The translations under genes were made by a program, and so were the position numbers. Of a DNA stretch of 31,967 nucleotides, positions 5,911 through 11,643 are shown piece by piece (position 1 is the stretch's first letter; each line of letters opens with the position of its first letter). The notes below the pieces were generated by a model. That model was not told the DNA's origin, made no database searches, and saw only the letters and a program-made list of their open reading frames with translations. Origin of the DNA: a virus; the IMG/VR virus record IMGVR_UViG_3300036403_000012, positions 1 to 31,967 of that record; one strand, 5' to 3'.

Positions 5911-6237
5911 ATGAGCAAGCTACGCGATCCGCAAGGCGGGCTTACGGCGGCTGGCCGCAAGCACTTCAAGCGCACCGAAGGCGCGGACCTGAAACCGGGC
6001 GTCAAAGGCCCGGCAGACACGCCCGAGAAGATGCGGCGCAAGGGGAGCTTTCTCTCCCGCTTCTACGGGCGCTCCGACGTGCCACCGCTGACGAAGCCCA
6101 ACGGCGAGCCGACGCGATACGCATTGGCGGCCCGCGCGTGGGGTGAGAACGCACCGACGAGCATGGAGGCGGTGCGAGCCCTGGCCGCGAAAGGCCGCAC
6201 GCTCTTGAAGCGATACGGCGCCGCAAAGGGCAAGTGA
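5911..6237 (+). CDS. DUF6321-like basic protein
   Basis: The 108-residue product starts at ATG 5911, 18 nt after the preceding stop. It is basic, with G-G-L-T-A-A-G-R-K-H-F-K-R-T-E-G-A-D-L-K-P-G-V-K at residues about 9-32. I recall this G-G-L-x-x-x-G-R-x-x-x-x-x-x-T-G-x-x-L-K-P-x-V-K signature as DUF6321, a family of unknown function in phages and bacteria. The next block, R-R-K-G-S-F-L-S-R-F-Y (about 42-52), and a later A-L-A-A-R-A-W-G-E motif are also conserved in my memory of the family. It is the last gene before the terminator at 6242 and belongs to the early operon. Confidence 0.75.
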   Translation: MSKLRDPQGGLTAAGRKHFKRTEGADLKPGVKGPADTPEKMRRKGSFLSRFYGRSDVPPLTKPNGEPTRYALAARAWGENAPTSMEAVRALAAKGRTLLKRYGAAKGK

Positions 6238-6241
6238 GATC

Positions 6242-6267
6242 GGGCCTCTTCGGAGGCCCTCTCTTGT
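6242..6267 (+). terminator. Rho-independent terminator with TTCG tetraloop
   Basis: GGGCCTC (6242-6248) and GAGGCCC (6253-6259) form a perfect 7-bp stem closed by TTCG (6249-6252), followed by the T-rich stretch TCTCTTGT (6260-6267). It sits four bases after the stop of the preceding gene and ends the early operon that starts at 3167. Confidence 0.88.
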
Positions 6268-6292
6268 GCATCATGTGCTAACGAACGTAAAC

Positions 6293-6508
6293 ATGACAAT
6301 CGACGAGATGATCGACCGTGCAGGTCTGACGCGCGTGGAGCTGGCTCGCCGAGCCGGCCTGACGCGGGCGGGACTCTATCTGTGGATGCGCCGGCCCAGC
6401 ATGGGCAAGGCGACGACGGCCCAAGGCGTAGCGCGCGCCCTGGGTGTGACCGTCGAGGAGCTCTTGCGCGCGAAAGGAAAGAAGCATGGGAAACACGCTG
6501 ATCGATGA
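6293..6508 (+). CDS. Small HTH (XRE/Cro-like) DNA-binding protein
   Basis: The 71-residue reading from ATG 6293 is preferred because the upstream GTG (6266) lies in the tail of the terminator. Residues about 3-62 form a compact helix-turn-helix domain: T-R-V-E-L-A-R-R-A-G-L-T-R-A-G-L-Y is the recognition helix pair, and G-V-A-R-A-L-G-V-T-V-E-E-L-L is the typical closing motif of XRE/Cro proteins. It is followed by a basic Lys/His tail. No ribosome binding site or convincing promoter is visible directly upstream. It is the only evident transcription regulator here and may act on the palindrome at 3207; with no integrase seen, it need not be a lysogeny repressor. Confidence 0.82.
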   Translation: MTIDEMIDRAGLTRVELARRAGLTRAGLYLWMRRPSMGKATTAQGVARALGVTVEELLRAKGKKHGKHADR

Positions 6509-6779
6509 GACGGGACGCCGCTACACGCGGCTACTTGTGGAGGCGCGCAGCCCGGAGAACGACCACCACCGCGGGGCCGCGTGGCTCTGCGTGTGCGACT
6601 GCGGGCGACGCATCGCGGTGTCGGGCGGGCACCTGCGCGCCGGGCTCGTGAAGAGCTGCGGCTGTCTCTACGACGAGCGCCGGGCGCCTCACTGCGCGTG
6701 CGGCTACATCGGCAAGCGCGGCGCCTGGGTTCCGGACTACCGCTGCGGGCGCTGTTCCGCTCGAGAGGCCCGGCCATGA
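6486..6779 (+). CDS. Cysteine-rich protein with C-D-C-G / S-C-G-C-L motif
   Basis: ATG 6486 lies after AAAGGAAAGAAGC and overlaps the HTH gene by 23 nt. The 97-residue protein has nine cysteines (35, 37, 39, 58, 60, 70, 72, 87, 90). The block W-L-C-x-C-D-C-G (34-40) with K-S-C-G-C-L (56-61) is a common phage module, often found at the N-terminus of AP2/HNH-type proteins or standing alone as here. A second pair, C-A-C-G and C-G-R-C, forms another knuckle. It probably binds zinc and perhaps DNA. There is no HNH nuclease core (no H-N-H spacing) in this short protein. Confidence 0.75.
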   Translation: MGNTLIDETGRRYTRLLVEARSPENDHHRGAAWLCVCDCGRRIAVSGGHLRAGLVKSCGCLYDERRAPHCACGYIGKRGAWVPDYRCGRCSAREARP

Positions 6780-8023
6780 GCGCGAACGCGGAGATCATCG
6801 CCGAGCTTCGGCGCGTGCTGCATGAGCGCGACGAAGCACGCGAACGCAACACCGACCTGCGCACGATTCTGGAGCAGGTCACGCGCGAGCGCGACTCCTA
6901 CCAGCGCCAGCTCGACGCCATCGGAGACGCCATCGTCCCGGCGCTCGTGCAGCGCATTGAGCCGCGTCTCAGCCGGCATCCCGTAACCGTCATCATGGCC
7001 GCGGGCTCGCTCATCGCCAAGATCGGCGAAGCCATCGGTTGCAAGTTCGAGGACGGTGACGACCTGCTCGAAGCCGTGAAAGAGCTGGTTCGCGAATGCA
7101 ACCAAGCCCGCACCCTCGTCGACCAACTCGGCACCACCCGCGACAAGGCCGAAGCCGAGCTGCGCGACCTGCAACGCTCGACGAGCGAGGCGCTGGCGCA
7201 GGCGGTGGAGTGGAAGCGCGAGCGCGACGAGTGGCGCGACAAGTATTACGCGCTCGACCAGACGGCGGGCGAGCTTTGCGAGAGCTGCGGCTGGGCGTTC
7301 AAGATCCCGGGCGAGCCGTGCCGCTGCGAGGTTGTGCGCGAGCGCGACGAAGCCCGCGCCAGGGTGGAAACCGTAACCGCGTCGCGGGATAAGGCGGAGG
7401 ACACGATTATCTCGCTTATCGACCGCGTCGCTTGGTATCGCAACCTTGCGATCTCGCTCGGCGCAAGGCCATCGCAGATGCTCTCGGCGAACGATCGATG
7501 GCTCTGCGAGAAAGAGGGCGCGCCGAGGGACTATATCAGCGCTCAGAGCGTCGAACTGGAGGACTTATGGGCGCGCAACGATCGGTTGGTCGAGGACTGC
7601 CGCGAGCTGCGCGACCGAATCAAGCTCGTACGCGGTAGTTTCATGGGCGACGTGAACGAGCGATGGCTCGAAATGCTCAATCGTGCGGAGAGTGAGCGCG
7701 CCGAAGCGGTCGACATGCGCATGCGGTTGCTGACCAACCCGTTTCTCCGCAAAGACGCTGACCAGCGAACGCGCGAGCAAGAAATCGAATATCTCAAGTA
7801 CGAGCGCGACTCCGCGCGGACGGTCGCGAACAACGCCGTGGAGGAGATCAATGCGCTGACCGCGGCGCGTTGCGCGGATGAGCAAGCGATCTCCGAAGCC
7901 TACCGCCGCGGGGCGGAGGCGATGCGCGAGGCGTGTGCGCGATGGATGTCGGAGCGGGAGGGCATCTCGCAGTGGGTCTATGACGATGCGCTGAGCACCC
8001 TGCCGATCCCGGGGGAGCCATGA
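6776..8023 (+). CDS. Long coiled-coil protein with embedded zinc knuckle
   Basis: ATG 6776 overlaps TGA 6777-6779. The 415-residue product is dominated by charged heptads (R-E-R-D-E-A-R repeats) predicted to form coiled coils at about 8-50, 105-160, 186-215 and 270-375. Between them is C-E-S-C-G-W-x-F-x-x-x-G-E-P-C-R-C (168-184), a C-x2-C / C-x-C knuckle. The last 50 residues carry Y-R-R-G-A-E-A-M-R-E-A-C, which recurs in the next gene. No known family is recognised. It could be a structural or scaffold-like accessory or a host-takeover factor; it sits in the accessory cluster, not with the virion genes. Confidence 0.75.
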   Translation: MSANAEIIAELRRVLHERDEARERNTDLRTILEQVTRERDSYQRQLDAIGDAIVPALVQRIEPRLSRHPVTVIMAAGSLIAKIGEAIGCKFEDGDDLLEAVKELVRECNQARTLVDQLGTTRDKAEAELRDLQRSTSEALAQAVEWKRERDEWRDKYYALDQTAGELCESCGWAFKIPGEPCRCEVVRERDEARARVETVTASRDKAEDTIISLIDRVAWYRNLAISLGARPSQMLSANDRWLCEKEGAPRDYISAQSVELEDLWARNDRLVEDCRELRDRIKLVRGSFMGDVNERWLEMLNRAESERAEAVDMRMRLLTNPFLRKDADQRTREQEIEYLKYERDSARTVANNAVEEINALTAARCADEQAISEAYRRGAEAMREACARWMSEREGISQWVYDDALSTLPIPGEP

Positions 8024-8244
8024 TCACGTACAAGGACTGCCCCGAGTGCGGAGCAAGAAAGATCCACTCAATGGTGAGCGTGTGCGAAGTCTGCGAGACA
8101 TGGGCTAAGGCAAGCGCCGAAGGATTTCGCCGCGGCGCGGAAGAGATGCGCCTCGCCTGCCAAGAGTGGTGCCGCGCGTGGGAGAACAATGGAGACGCCA
8201 TCGCCGATGCGCTGGCGGACCTGCGAGTGGAGGACAAGCCATGA
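8020..8244 (+). CDS. Small zinc-ribbon protein sharing a C-terminal module with the preceding gene
   Basis: ATG 8020 overlaps the preceding stop. The 74-residue product has a textbook zinc ribbon, C-P-E-C-G (Cys7, Cys10) and C-E-V-C (Cys22, Cys25). Its second half, G-F-R-R-G-A-E-E-M-R-L-A-C-Q-E-W, aligns with the C-terminus of the 415-residue protein encoded just upstream (Y-R-R-G-A-E-A-M-R-E-A-C-A-R-W). Both ends finish with an acidic A-L-A-D-L or A-L-S-T-L stretch. This suggests one module was duplicated and fused to different N-termini. Function unknown. Confidence 0.75.
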   Translation: MITYKDCPECGARKIHSMVSVCEVCETWAKASAEGFRRGAEEMRLACQEWCRAWENNGDAIADALADLRVEDKP

Positions 8245-8591
8245 GCGCAACACTGCTCGAGGCGCACGCGCGCGAAAAGCTTGGAGAACACGAGACGTGG
8301 CGCGTGTTCCGATGGCACAACGAATGGGCGGTCTACACGCTCACCGGCAAGCGTGTGCGATGCTTTACGCGAGGACCGCGCAAGGGAGCGCCAAACTGGA
8401 AGACGCCGGGTGAGAGCCGGAGCGTCCACATTACGCACGCGGAGCACGACGACTGGTGCAAGCGATGGAGCCAGCGCACGGGTCTTTGCGCCCGGTGTAG
8501 CGGCACGGGCAACGTGTTGCGGCGGTGGAGCCGCCAAACAGGAACAGAGTACAGGCCATGCCCAGACTGCAATGGAACGGGGAAGTCATGA
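8241..8591 (+). CDS. Protein with DnaJ-type zinc-finger repeats
   Basis: ATG 8241 overlaps the preceding stop. The C-terminal half of this 116-residue protein has C-A-R-C-S-G-T-G (83-90) and C-P-D-C-N-G-T-G (107-114), the C-x2-C-x-G-x-G repeats typical of the DnaJ central zinc finger. Only two of the four repeats of a full DnaJ are present and there is no J domain with H-P-D. The N-terminal half is rich in Trp, Arg and His. The phage probably uses this knuckle for protein or nucleic-acid binding. It belongs to the series of small cysteine-rich proteins in this region. Confidence 0.75.
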   Translation: MSATLLEAHAREKLGEHETWRVFRWHNEWAVYTLTGKRVRCFTRGPRKGAPNWKTPGESRSVHITHAEHDDWCKRWSQRTGLCARCSGTGNVLRRWSRQTGTEYRPCPDCNGTGKS

Positions 8592-8929
8592 GCCTCCTAT
8601 GTCACGACAACGGCGTAGGATGCGCTAAGCACGCGCCGTCCATGCGCCTTGTCCTCGCGCCCGGTGCGGCCAGCTGGAGCATCGACGAGGATTGCCCAGG
8701 GCTCCGCTGCGTGTGGCCGGCGAGCATCGAGCGTCACACGCACGATGACCCGCGCCTGCTCGACCCGGAGAACGCGGCGCAGCTCCGACGCATGGGCCTG
8801 ACGTACGCGTGGCTCCTCGACACGAGGCTCCCGATGCGCGGCAGGTTTGCGCTTCTGCGTCGGATCTGGAAGGCCGAAAAGCTGCGCGCAAAGGGCAAAA
8901 TCGTAGCGGGAAAAAAGGTGGAGATATGA
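8588..8929 (+). CDS. Hypothetical protein, 113 aa, Cys/His-rich N-terminus
   Basis: ATG 8588 overlaps the previous TGA. The N-terminal 45 residues contain C5, H6, C12, H15, C36 and C41, possibly another metal site. The rest is helical and ends in a strongly basic tail (K-A-E-K-L-R-A-K-G-K then K-K). No family is recognised. AAAAAAGGTGGAG at its 3' end acts as the ribosome binding site of the next gene. Confidence 0.6.
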   Translation: MSLLCHDNGVGCAKHAPSMRLVLAPGAASWSIDEDCPGLRCVWPASIERHTHDDPRLLDPENAAQLRRMGLTYAWLLDTRLPMRGRFALLRRIWKAEKLRAKGKIVAGKKVEI

Positions 8930-9162
8930 GCAACGCACAATGGCACGACGATCAAAGCGCCGACGAAGCCGCGATGCGCAAGTGGGAGAAAGAACGAGAG
9001 CAGGCGCGCAAGCTCGTGGACGCGCTGCGTACCTCGAACATCACGGCTGACGATTGTAAGGCCGTGGAGACGCTGTACGCCGTAGCGGGTCACGCCGGCT
9101 CGCACCGCATCGTCGAGGCTATGCGTTACCTCGGCGCGTGGATCAAGGATGCAAAGCCATGA
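8926..9162 (+). CDS. Hypothetical small helical protein, 78 aa
   Basis: ATG 8926 overlaps the previous stop and follows an AAGGTGGAG ribosome binding site. The product is charged and helical, with no cysteine pair and no recognised motif. It ends in an ATGA overlap with the first of the two ATPGPW proteins. It may be an accessory protein of the early or middle transcript; nothing more can be said from the sequence. Confidence 0.6.
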   Translation: MSNAQWHDDQSADEAAMRKWEKEREQARKLVDALRTSNITADDCKAVETLYAVAGHAGSHRIVEAMRYLGAWIKDAKP

Positions 9163-9506
9163 TCGACCTCGACGAAATCGAAGCCCGCGCGAACGCGGCG
9201 ACGCCGGGACCTTGGGCGGTCTACGAAAAGCCGGATCCGTGGGGTTACTGGGCCGTTCAGGATGCCGATGGGAAAGACGTGTTTGACGATGGCAGCGCTG
9301 GCGCTGAGTACGGCCAAACGTGCAGCATCGCGGACCGCGACTTCCTCGTGGCCGCCCGCACCGACGTACCCGCGTTGGTCGCTCGCGTGCGGGAGTTGGA
9401 GGCGGAACTGAACGAGCTTTGGGCGCGATACAAAAAGCTCGACGAAGAGGACGACAGCCTACGCGAAGCGTTAGCCGGTGCGATGGACGGATGGAGGTGC
9501 CGATGA
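9159..9506 (+). CDS. ATPGPW-type (Ea22-like) protein, copy 1
   Basis: ATG 9159 overlaps the preceding stop. The 115-residue protein starts with I-D-L-D-E-I-E-A-R-A-N-A-A-T-P-G-P-W and has D-R-D-F-L-V-A-A-R-T-D-V-P-A-L-V-A-R-V near the middle. These two blocks mark a widespread phage family (Ea22-like in temperate phages) of unknown function, usually found among early accessory genes. The end of the protein is a short coiled coil. The next gene is a paralogue that begins with almost the same 45 bases. Confidence 0.8.
   Translation: MIDLDEIEARANAATPGPWAVYEKPDPWGYWAVQDADGKDVFDDGSAGAEYGQTCSIADRDFLVAARTDVPALVARVRELEAELNELWARYKKLDEEDDSLREALAGAMDGWRCR
9171..9215 (+). repeat. 45-bp direct repeat, copy 1 (ATPGPW block)
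   Basis: Bases 9171-9215 recur at 9512-9556 with a single difference (G at 9180 against C at 9521). They encode the conserved D-E-I-x-A-R-A-N-A-A-T-P-G-P-W block of the two tandem paralogues. Such near-identity at the DNA level next to divergent flanks suggests recent duplication or gene conversion. Confidence 0.85.
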
Positions 9507-9973
9507 ACCTGGACGAAATCCAAGCCCGCGCGAACGCGGCGACGCCGGGACCTTGGACGTATGACGAGGGGTGCGGTTACGTCGAGGTTCCGCCGTGTGG
9601 CACAATCGAATTCAAGCCAGGGTGGGAACGCTCGGTGCATTTCCTCGCGCGCGTTCATAACAATCACGTTGAAGGCGAAGACGGCCTTGGCTTTGACGGC
9701 GCCTTCATTGCACACGCCCGCACCGACGTTCCCGCGCTCATCGCGCGCGTGCGTGAGCTGGAGGCGGAGTGCGAGCGACAGTCAACGCTGGCCGCCAAGA
9801 CGTTCAACGCGTTGATCGCGAACGACATCGCGCAAATGCGCGCCTACGGCCTCAGCTACGAGGGCGTGCGTGCGCTGCTCGGAGACTTCGACGACGGCGA
9901 CATTACTTTCGCCAAGCTCATGGACTTGATCCGCGCTGCGGCGCGGGCGATGGCGGAGGACATGAAGAAATGA
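9503..9973 (+). CDS. ATPGPW-type (Ea22-like) protein, copy 2
   Basis: ATG 9503 overlaps TGA 9504-9506. The 156-residue product repeats the family blocks of its neighbour: N-L-D-E-I-Q-A-R-A-N-A-A-T-P-G-P-W at the start and D-G-A-F-I-A-H-A-R-T-D-V-P-A-L-I-A-R-V in the middle. It diverges between them and carries an extra C-terminal helical region (about residues 100-156). The pair is a tandem duplication. The function of the family is not known. Confidence 0.8.
   Translation: MNLDEIQARANAATPGPWTYDEGCGYVEVPPCGTIEFKPGWERSVHFLARVHNNHVEGEDGLGFDGAFIAHARTDVPALIARVRELEAECERQSTLAAKTFNALIANDIAQMRAYGLSYEGVRALLGDFDDGDITFAKLMDLIRAAARAMAEDMKK
9512..9556 (+). repeat. 45-bp direct repeat, copy 2 (ATPGPW block)
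   Basis: This is the second copy of the repeat at 9171-9215, 341 bp downstream and in the same position of the paralogous gene. 44 of 45 bases match, including third codon positions. Confidence 0.85.
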
Positions 9974-10209
9974 GCGGCTACTTCAGCATGACACCAAGCA
10001 TCATCGACAACGGCGCCTTCAACCATCACGGCGGATCCGCCTCCGTGCGCATCACGTTCGAGGCTGGGCACACTGACGACCGCGATCGGCCGTGCTTCGA
10101 CGTGCTCGTGCTCGTGGACGACGACCGCCTTGCGATGCTCACGCTGCACTACGAGGCCGCCACGGAGCTTTGCAAGGCGCTGAAGGGCGCGATGAGGGCC
10201 GCGCCATGA
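9970..10209 (+). CDS. Hypothetical protein, 79 aa
   Basis: ATG 9970 overlaps TGA 9971-9973. The product looks like a small alpha/beta protein: strand-rich middle (S-V-R-I-T-F-E-A, then C-F-D-V-L-V-L-V-D-D-D-R-L-A-M-L-T-L) followed by one helix. No family is recognised. It ends in an ATGA overlap with the next small zinc-ribbon gene. Confidence 0.6.
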   Translation: MSGYFSMTPSIIDNGAFNHHGGSASVRITFEAGHTDDRDRPCFDVLVLVDDDRLAMLTLHYEAATELCKALKGAMRAAP

Positions 10210-10382
10210 ACACATGGTCCGTCCCGAAGGAATGGTGCCGCCTCAACTGGCAGCCAGGCTATCCCACGTGCTCGCGCTGCAAGCGCAACGAGCGCCAGAC
10301 GTTGCAGCTCTCGGTGGACGCGAAGCCGTATTGCCTCGACTGCGTGCGCGAGGCGCTCGAAGCGTTGGAGGCCGCGCCATGA
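10206..10382 (+). CDS. Small zinc-ribbon protein, 58 aa
   Basis: ATG 10206 overlaps TGA 10207-10209. C-S-R-C (Cys22, Cys25) and C-L-D-C (Cys43, Cys46) form a four-cysteine zinc ribbon that makes up most of the protein. The remainder is a short Glu/Ala helix. It continues the ATGA-linked run of small cysteine-rich genes. Function unknown; binding of nucleic acid or a host protein is a reasonable guess. Confidence 0.65.
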   Translation: MNTWSVPKEWCRLNWQPGYPTCSRCKRNERQTLQLSVDAKPYCLDCVREALEALEAAP

Positions 10383-10519
10383 AACGACTCGGATTCAAGT
10401 GCACCAAGAGCCTTCCAGGTCACCAAGATTGCCTCGTGTGCCATCCTGCGATCAAGGCAGGAAAGGCAAAAGACCGGAGGGACGCGAGGCGCGAAATGCA
10501 AAGGCAGGTGAAGCCATGA
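10379..10519 (+). CDS. Small basic Cys/His protein, 46 aa
   Basis: ATG 10379 overlaps TGA 10380-10382. The N-terminal half has C8, H15, C18, C21 and H22, a possible zinc knuckle (C-x9-C-x2-C-H). The C-terminal half is a highly basic helix rich in Lys and Arg (K-D-R-R-D-A-R-R). Both features suggest nucleic-acid binding. No family is recognised. Confidence 0.6.
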   Translation: MKRLGFKCTKSLPGHQDCLVCHPAIKAGKAKDRRDARREMQRQVKP

Positions 10520-10695
10520 GCCAACCATCCGGCAGCACCGGAGTGTTGGAGCAGGTAGCCAGCGCCTACATCGGCTCCGCGCTCTTCGACCGCTTGGCCC
10601 GCAACGTGGGCACCGAGGGCGCGATCCGCGCCGCGTATCACCGGCTCCTCGCGGAGCAGCACCAGGAGAGGGCGCGATGGCAAAGGAGCACATAA
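10516..10695 (+). CDS. Hypothetical helical protein, 59 aa
   Basis: ATG 10516 overlaps TGA 10517-10519. The product is short and helical with no cysteine pair. Its last 19 nt overlap the start of the next gene. No motif is recognised. The coupling to both neighbours is the main support for expression. Confidence 0.5.
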   Translation: MSQPSGSTGVLEQVASAYIGSALFDRLARNVGTEGAIRAAYHRLLAEQHQERARWQRST

Positions 10696-10868
10696 CGATT
10701 CACCAGCTCCCCGGCAGCAAGACCGTCACGCTCTACTGCGGGCGCTGCACGGGCGCGCTGCACCTGGCGCTACCCGTGCCGGCCTCGGAGCTCGTGGAGG
10801 CCGTGGAGCAGTTCAGCGGGCGCCACGGCGCGTGCAAGGCCGAGGGAAAGCCGGTCGGGCCGTTCTAG
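10677..10868 (+). CDS. Small protein with CxxC knuckle, 63 aa
   Basis: ATG 10677 follows GAGAGGGCGCG and overlaps the previous gene by 19 nt. The product begins as beta strands (I-T-I-H-Q-L-P-G-S-K-T-V-T-L-Y) leading to C-G-R-C (Cys21, Cys24), with a later Cys52 and His49 that might complete a metal site. It is the last gene before the 97-bp gap that precedes the replication genes, and ends in TAG. Confidence 0.55.
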   Translation: MAKEHITIHQLPGSKTVTLYCGRCTGALHLALPVPASELVEAVEQFSGRHGACKAEGKPVGPF

Positions 10869-10897
10869 TTGCCTGCACGGCTGAACAGGCGTAGAAA
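10869..10897 (+). promoter_or_regulatory. Candidate promoter of the replication module
   Basis: TTGCCT (10869-10874, four of six) and TAGAAA (10892-10897, four of six) are separated by 17 bases. The inverted repeat GCCTG...CAGGC (10871-10875, 10886-10890) lies inside it. The match is moderate; its position in the only gap before the initiator gene is the main support. Confidence 0.35.
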
Positions 10898-10903
10898 GAC
10901 GAC

Positions 10904-10934
10904 GCCCCCGGAACGCGACCAACGCTCCGAGGGC
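10904..10934 (+). promoter_or_regulatory. Inverted repeat in leader of initiator gene
   Basis: GCCCCCGGA (10904-10912) and TCCGAGGGC (10926-10934) pair over nine positions with one mismatch around a 13-base loop. It lies just after the candidate promoter and 31 bases before the initiator start. No T tract follows. It could be an operator or an attenuating leader structure. Confidence 0.4.
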
Positions 10935-10965
10935 AGAAACCAAACAGCACCGAGAAGCCTACGCG

Positions 10966-11643
10966 ATGCCCGCGTGGTCGTCAACGTGCGCTCGCATGGA
11001 TGACGTTATGGCAGGATGGTACAAACAGCACACAAGCGAGCTCGCCTCGCTTGAAGCGTTCGCGCAGTGCGGACGCACTCACCTGGTGATCGCGTGGCTT
11101 CGCGTGACGCGGTGGACGGTCGACCACGAGAGCGACGAGCTTCCCGAGGCGCTCCAGGCTGACGCGGTGGAGCTCGAGGCGGCCGGTCTCCGTACGACCT
11201 TTGCGGCGAGGTGCAAGAAGCTCCTCGACCAGCGCGAGGCGATGGCAGCAAAGCGTGAGTCGAAGAGAGCTCACGTGAGCTCAAGTGAGCTCACATCGGA
11301 TCACGTGAGCTCAAGTGATCATCAAGACAAGACAAGACAAGACAAGACAACAAAGACCAGAAAGACCAAACCACACGAGATACCGGCCGGCTGGGCGCCG
11401 ACCGAGGAGCACGAGGCCAAAGCGAAGGTGCTCGGCCTAACGCTGGCCTATCAGGCCGAGACGTTTCGGCTGCACGCCGAGACGCACGCTCGGCTCTGCG
11501 CCTCGTGGAATGGAGCCTTCTCGCAGTGGCTCACGAAGGCCGACCCGGCTCGCGAGCCGGCTCACGTCAAGGCGCGTCCCGTCGTCAAAGGCTGGGACGA
11601 CGGCGACATGATGCTCGGCATTCCCAAGGGCAAAACGTCGTGA
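10966..11643 (+). CDS. Phage replication initiator, lambda O / DnaT-like
   Basis: The 225-residue reading starts at ATG 10966; ATG 10996 and ATG 11008 are possible shorter starts, and no strong ribosome binding site decides. Residues about 15-95 form a helical N-terminal part. A low-complexity Ser/His/Asp/Lys/Thr linker follows (about 100-136), encoded by repeated DNA. The C-terminal part (about 138-191) has P-x-G-W-x-P and later F-x-x-H then W-N-G-A-F-S-Q-W-L, the DnaT/primosomal-type block found in phage initiators. In lambda, protein O binds repeats inside its own gene and hands the helicase to the origin. The next gene encodes a DnaB-type helicase, which fits the same role. Confidence 0.72.
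   Translation: MPAWSSTCARMDDVMAGWYKQHTSELASLEAFAQCGRTHLVIAWLRVTRWTVDHESDELPEALQADAVELEAAGLRTTFAARCKKLLDQREAMAAKRESKRAHVSSSELTSDHVSSSDHQDKTRQDKTTKTRKTKPHEIPAGWAPTEEHEAKAKVLGLTLAYQAETFRLHAETHARLCASWNGAFSQWLTKADPAREPAHVKARPVVKGWDDGDMMLGIPKGKTS
11267..11372. other. Candidate replication origin inside the initiator gene (iterons plus AT-richer tract)
   Basis: An exact 18-bp repeat, TCACGTGAGCTCAAGTGA, occurs at 11271-11288 and 11301-11318, 30 bp apart. It overlaps the perfect palindromes GAGCTCACGTGAGCTC (11267-11282) and GTGAGCTCAC (11285-11294), and the inverted pair GATCAC/GTGATC (11299-11304, 11315-11320). Right after it come five AAGAC copies (11324-11348) and a purine-rich, AT-richer stretch to about 11372 in an otherwise GC-rich genome. 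Iterons followed by an easily melted tract within the linker region of an O-like gene is the arrangement of lambda ori. Confidence 0.55.

Noticed and set aside
6264-6293. Promoter for the HTH gene just after the terminator
   Set aside because: TTGTGC and TAAACA are 18 bases apart, but the match is poor and the predicted start would fall inside the coding sequence, so it is not listed.
11324-11348. AAGAC repeats considered as CRISPR-like or simple slippage repeats
   Set aside because: Five-base units without spacers are not CRISPR. They are reported instead as part of the origin candidate, because they adjoin longer palindromic iterons.
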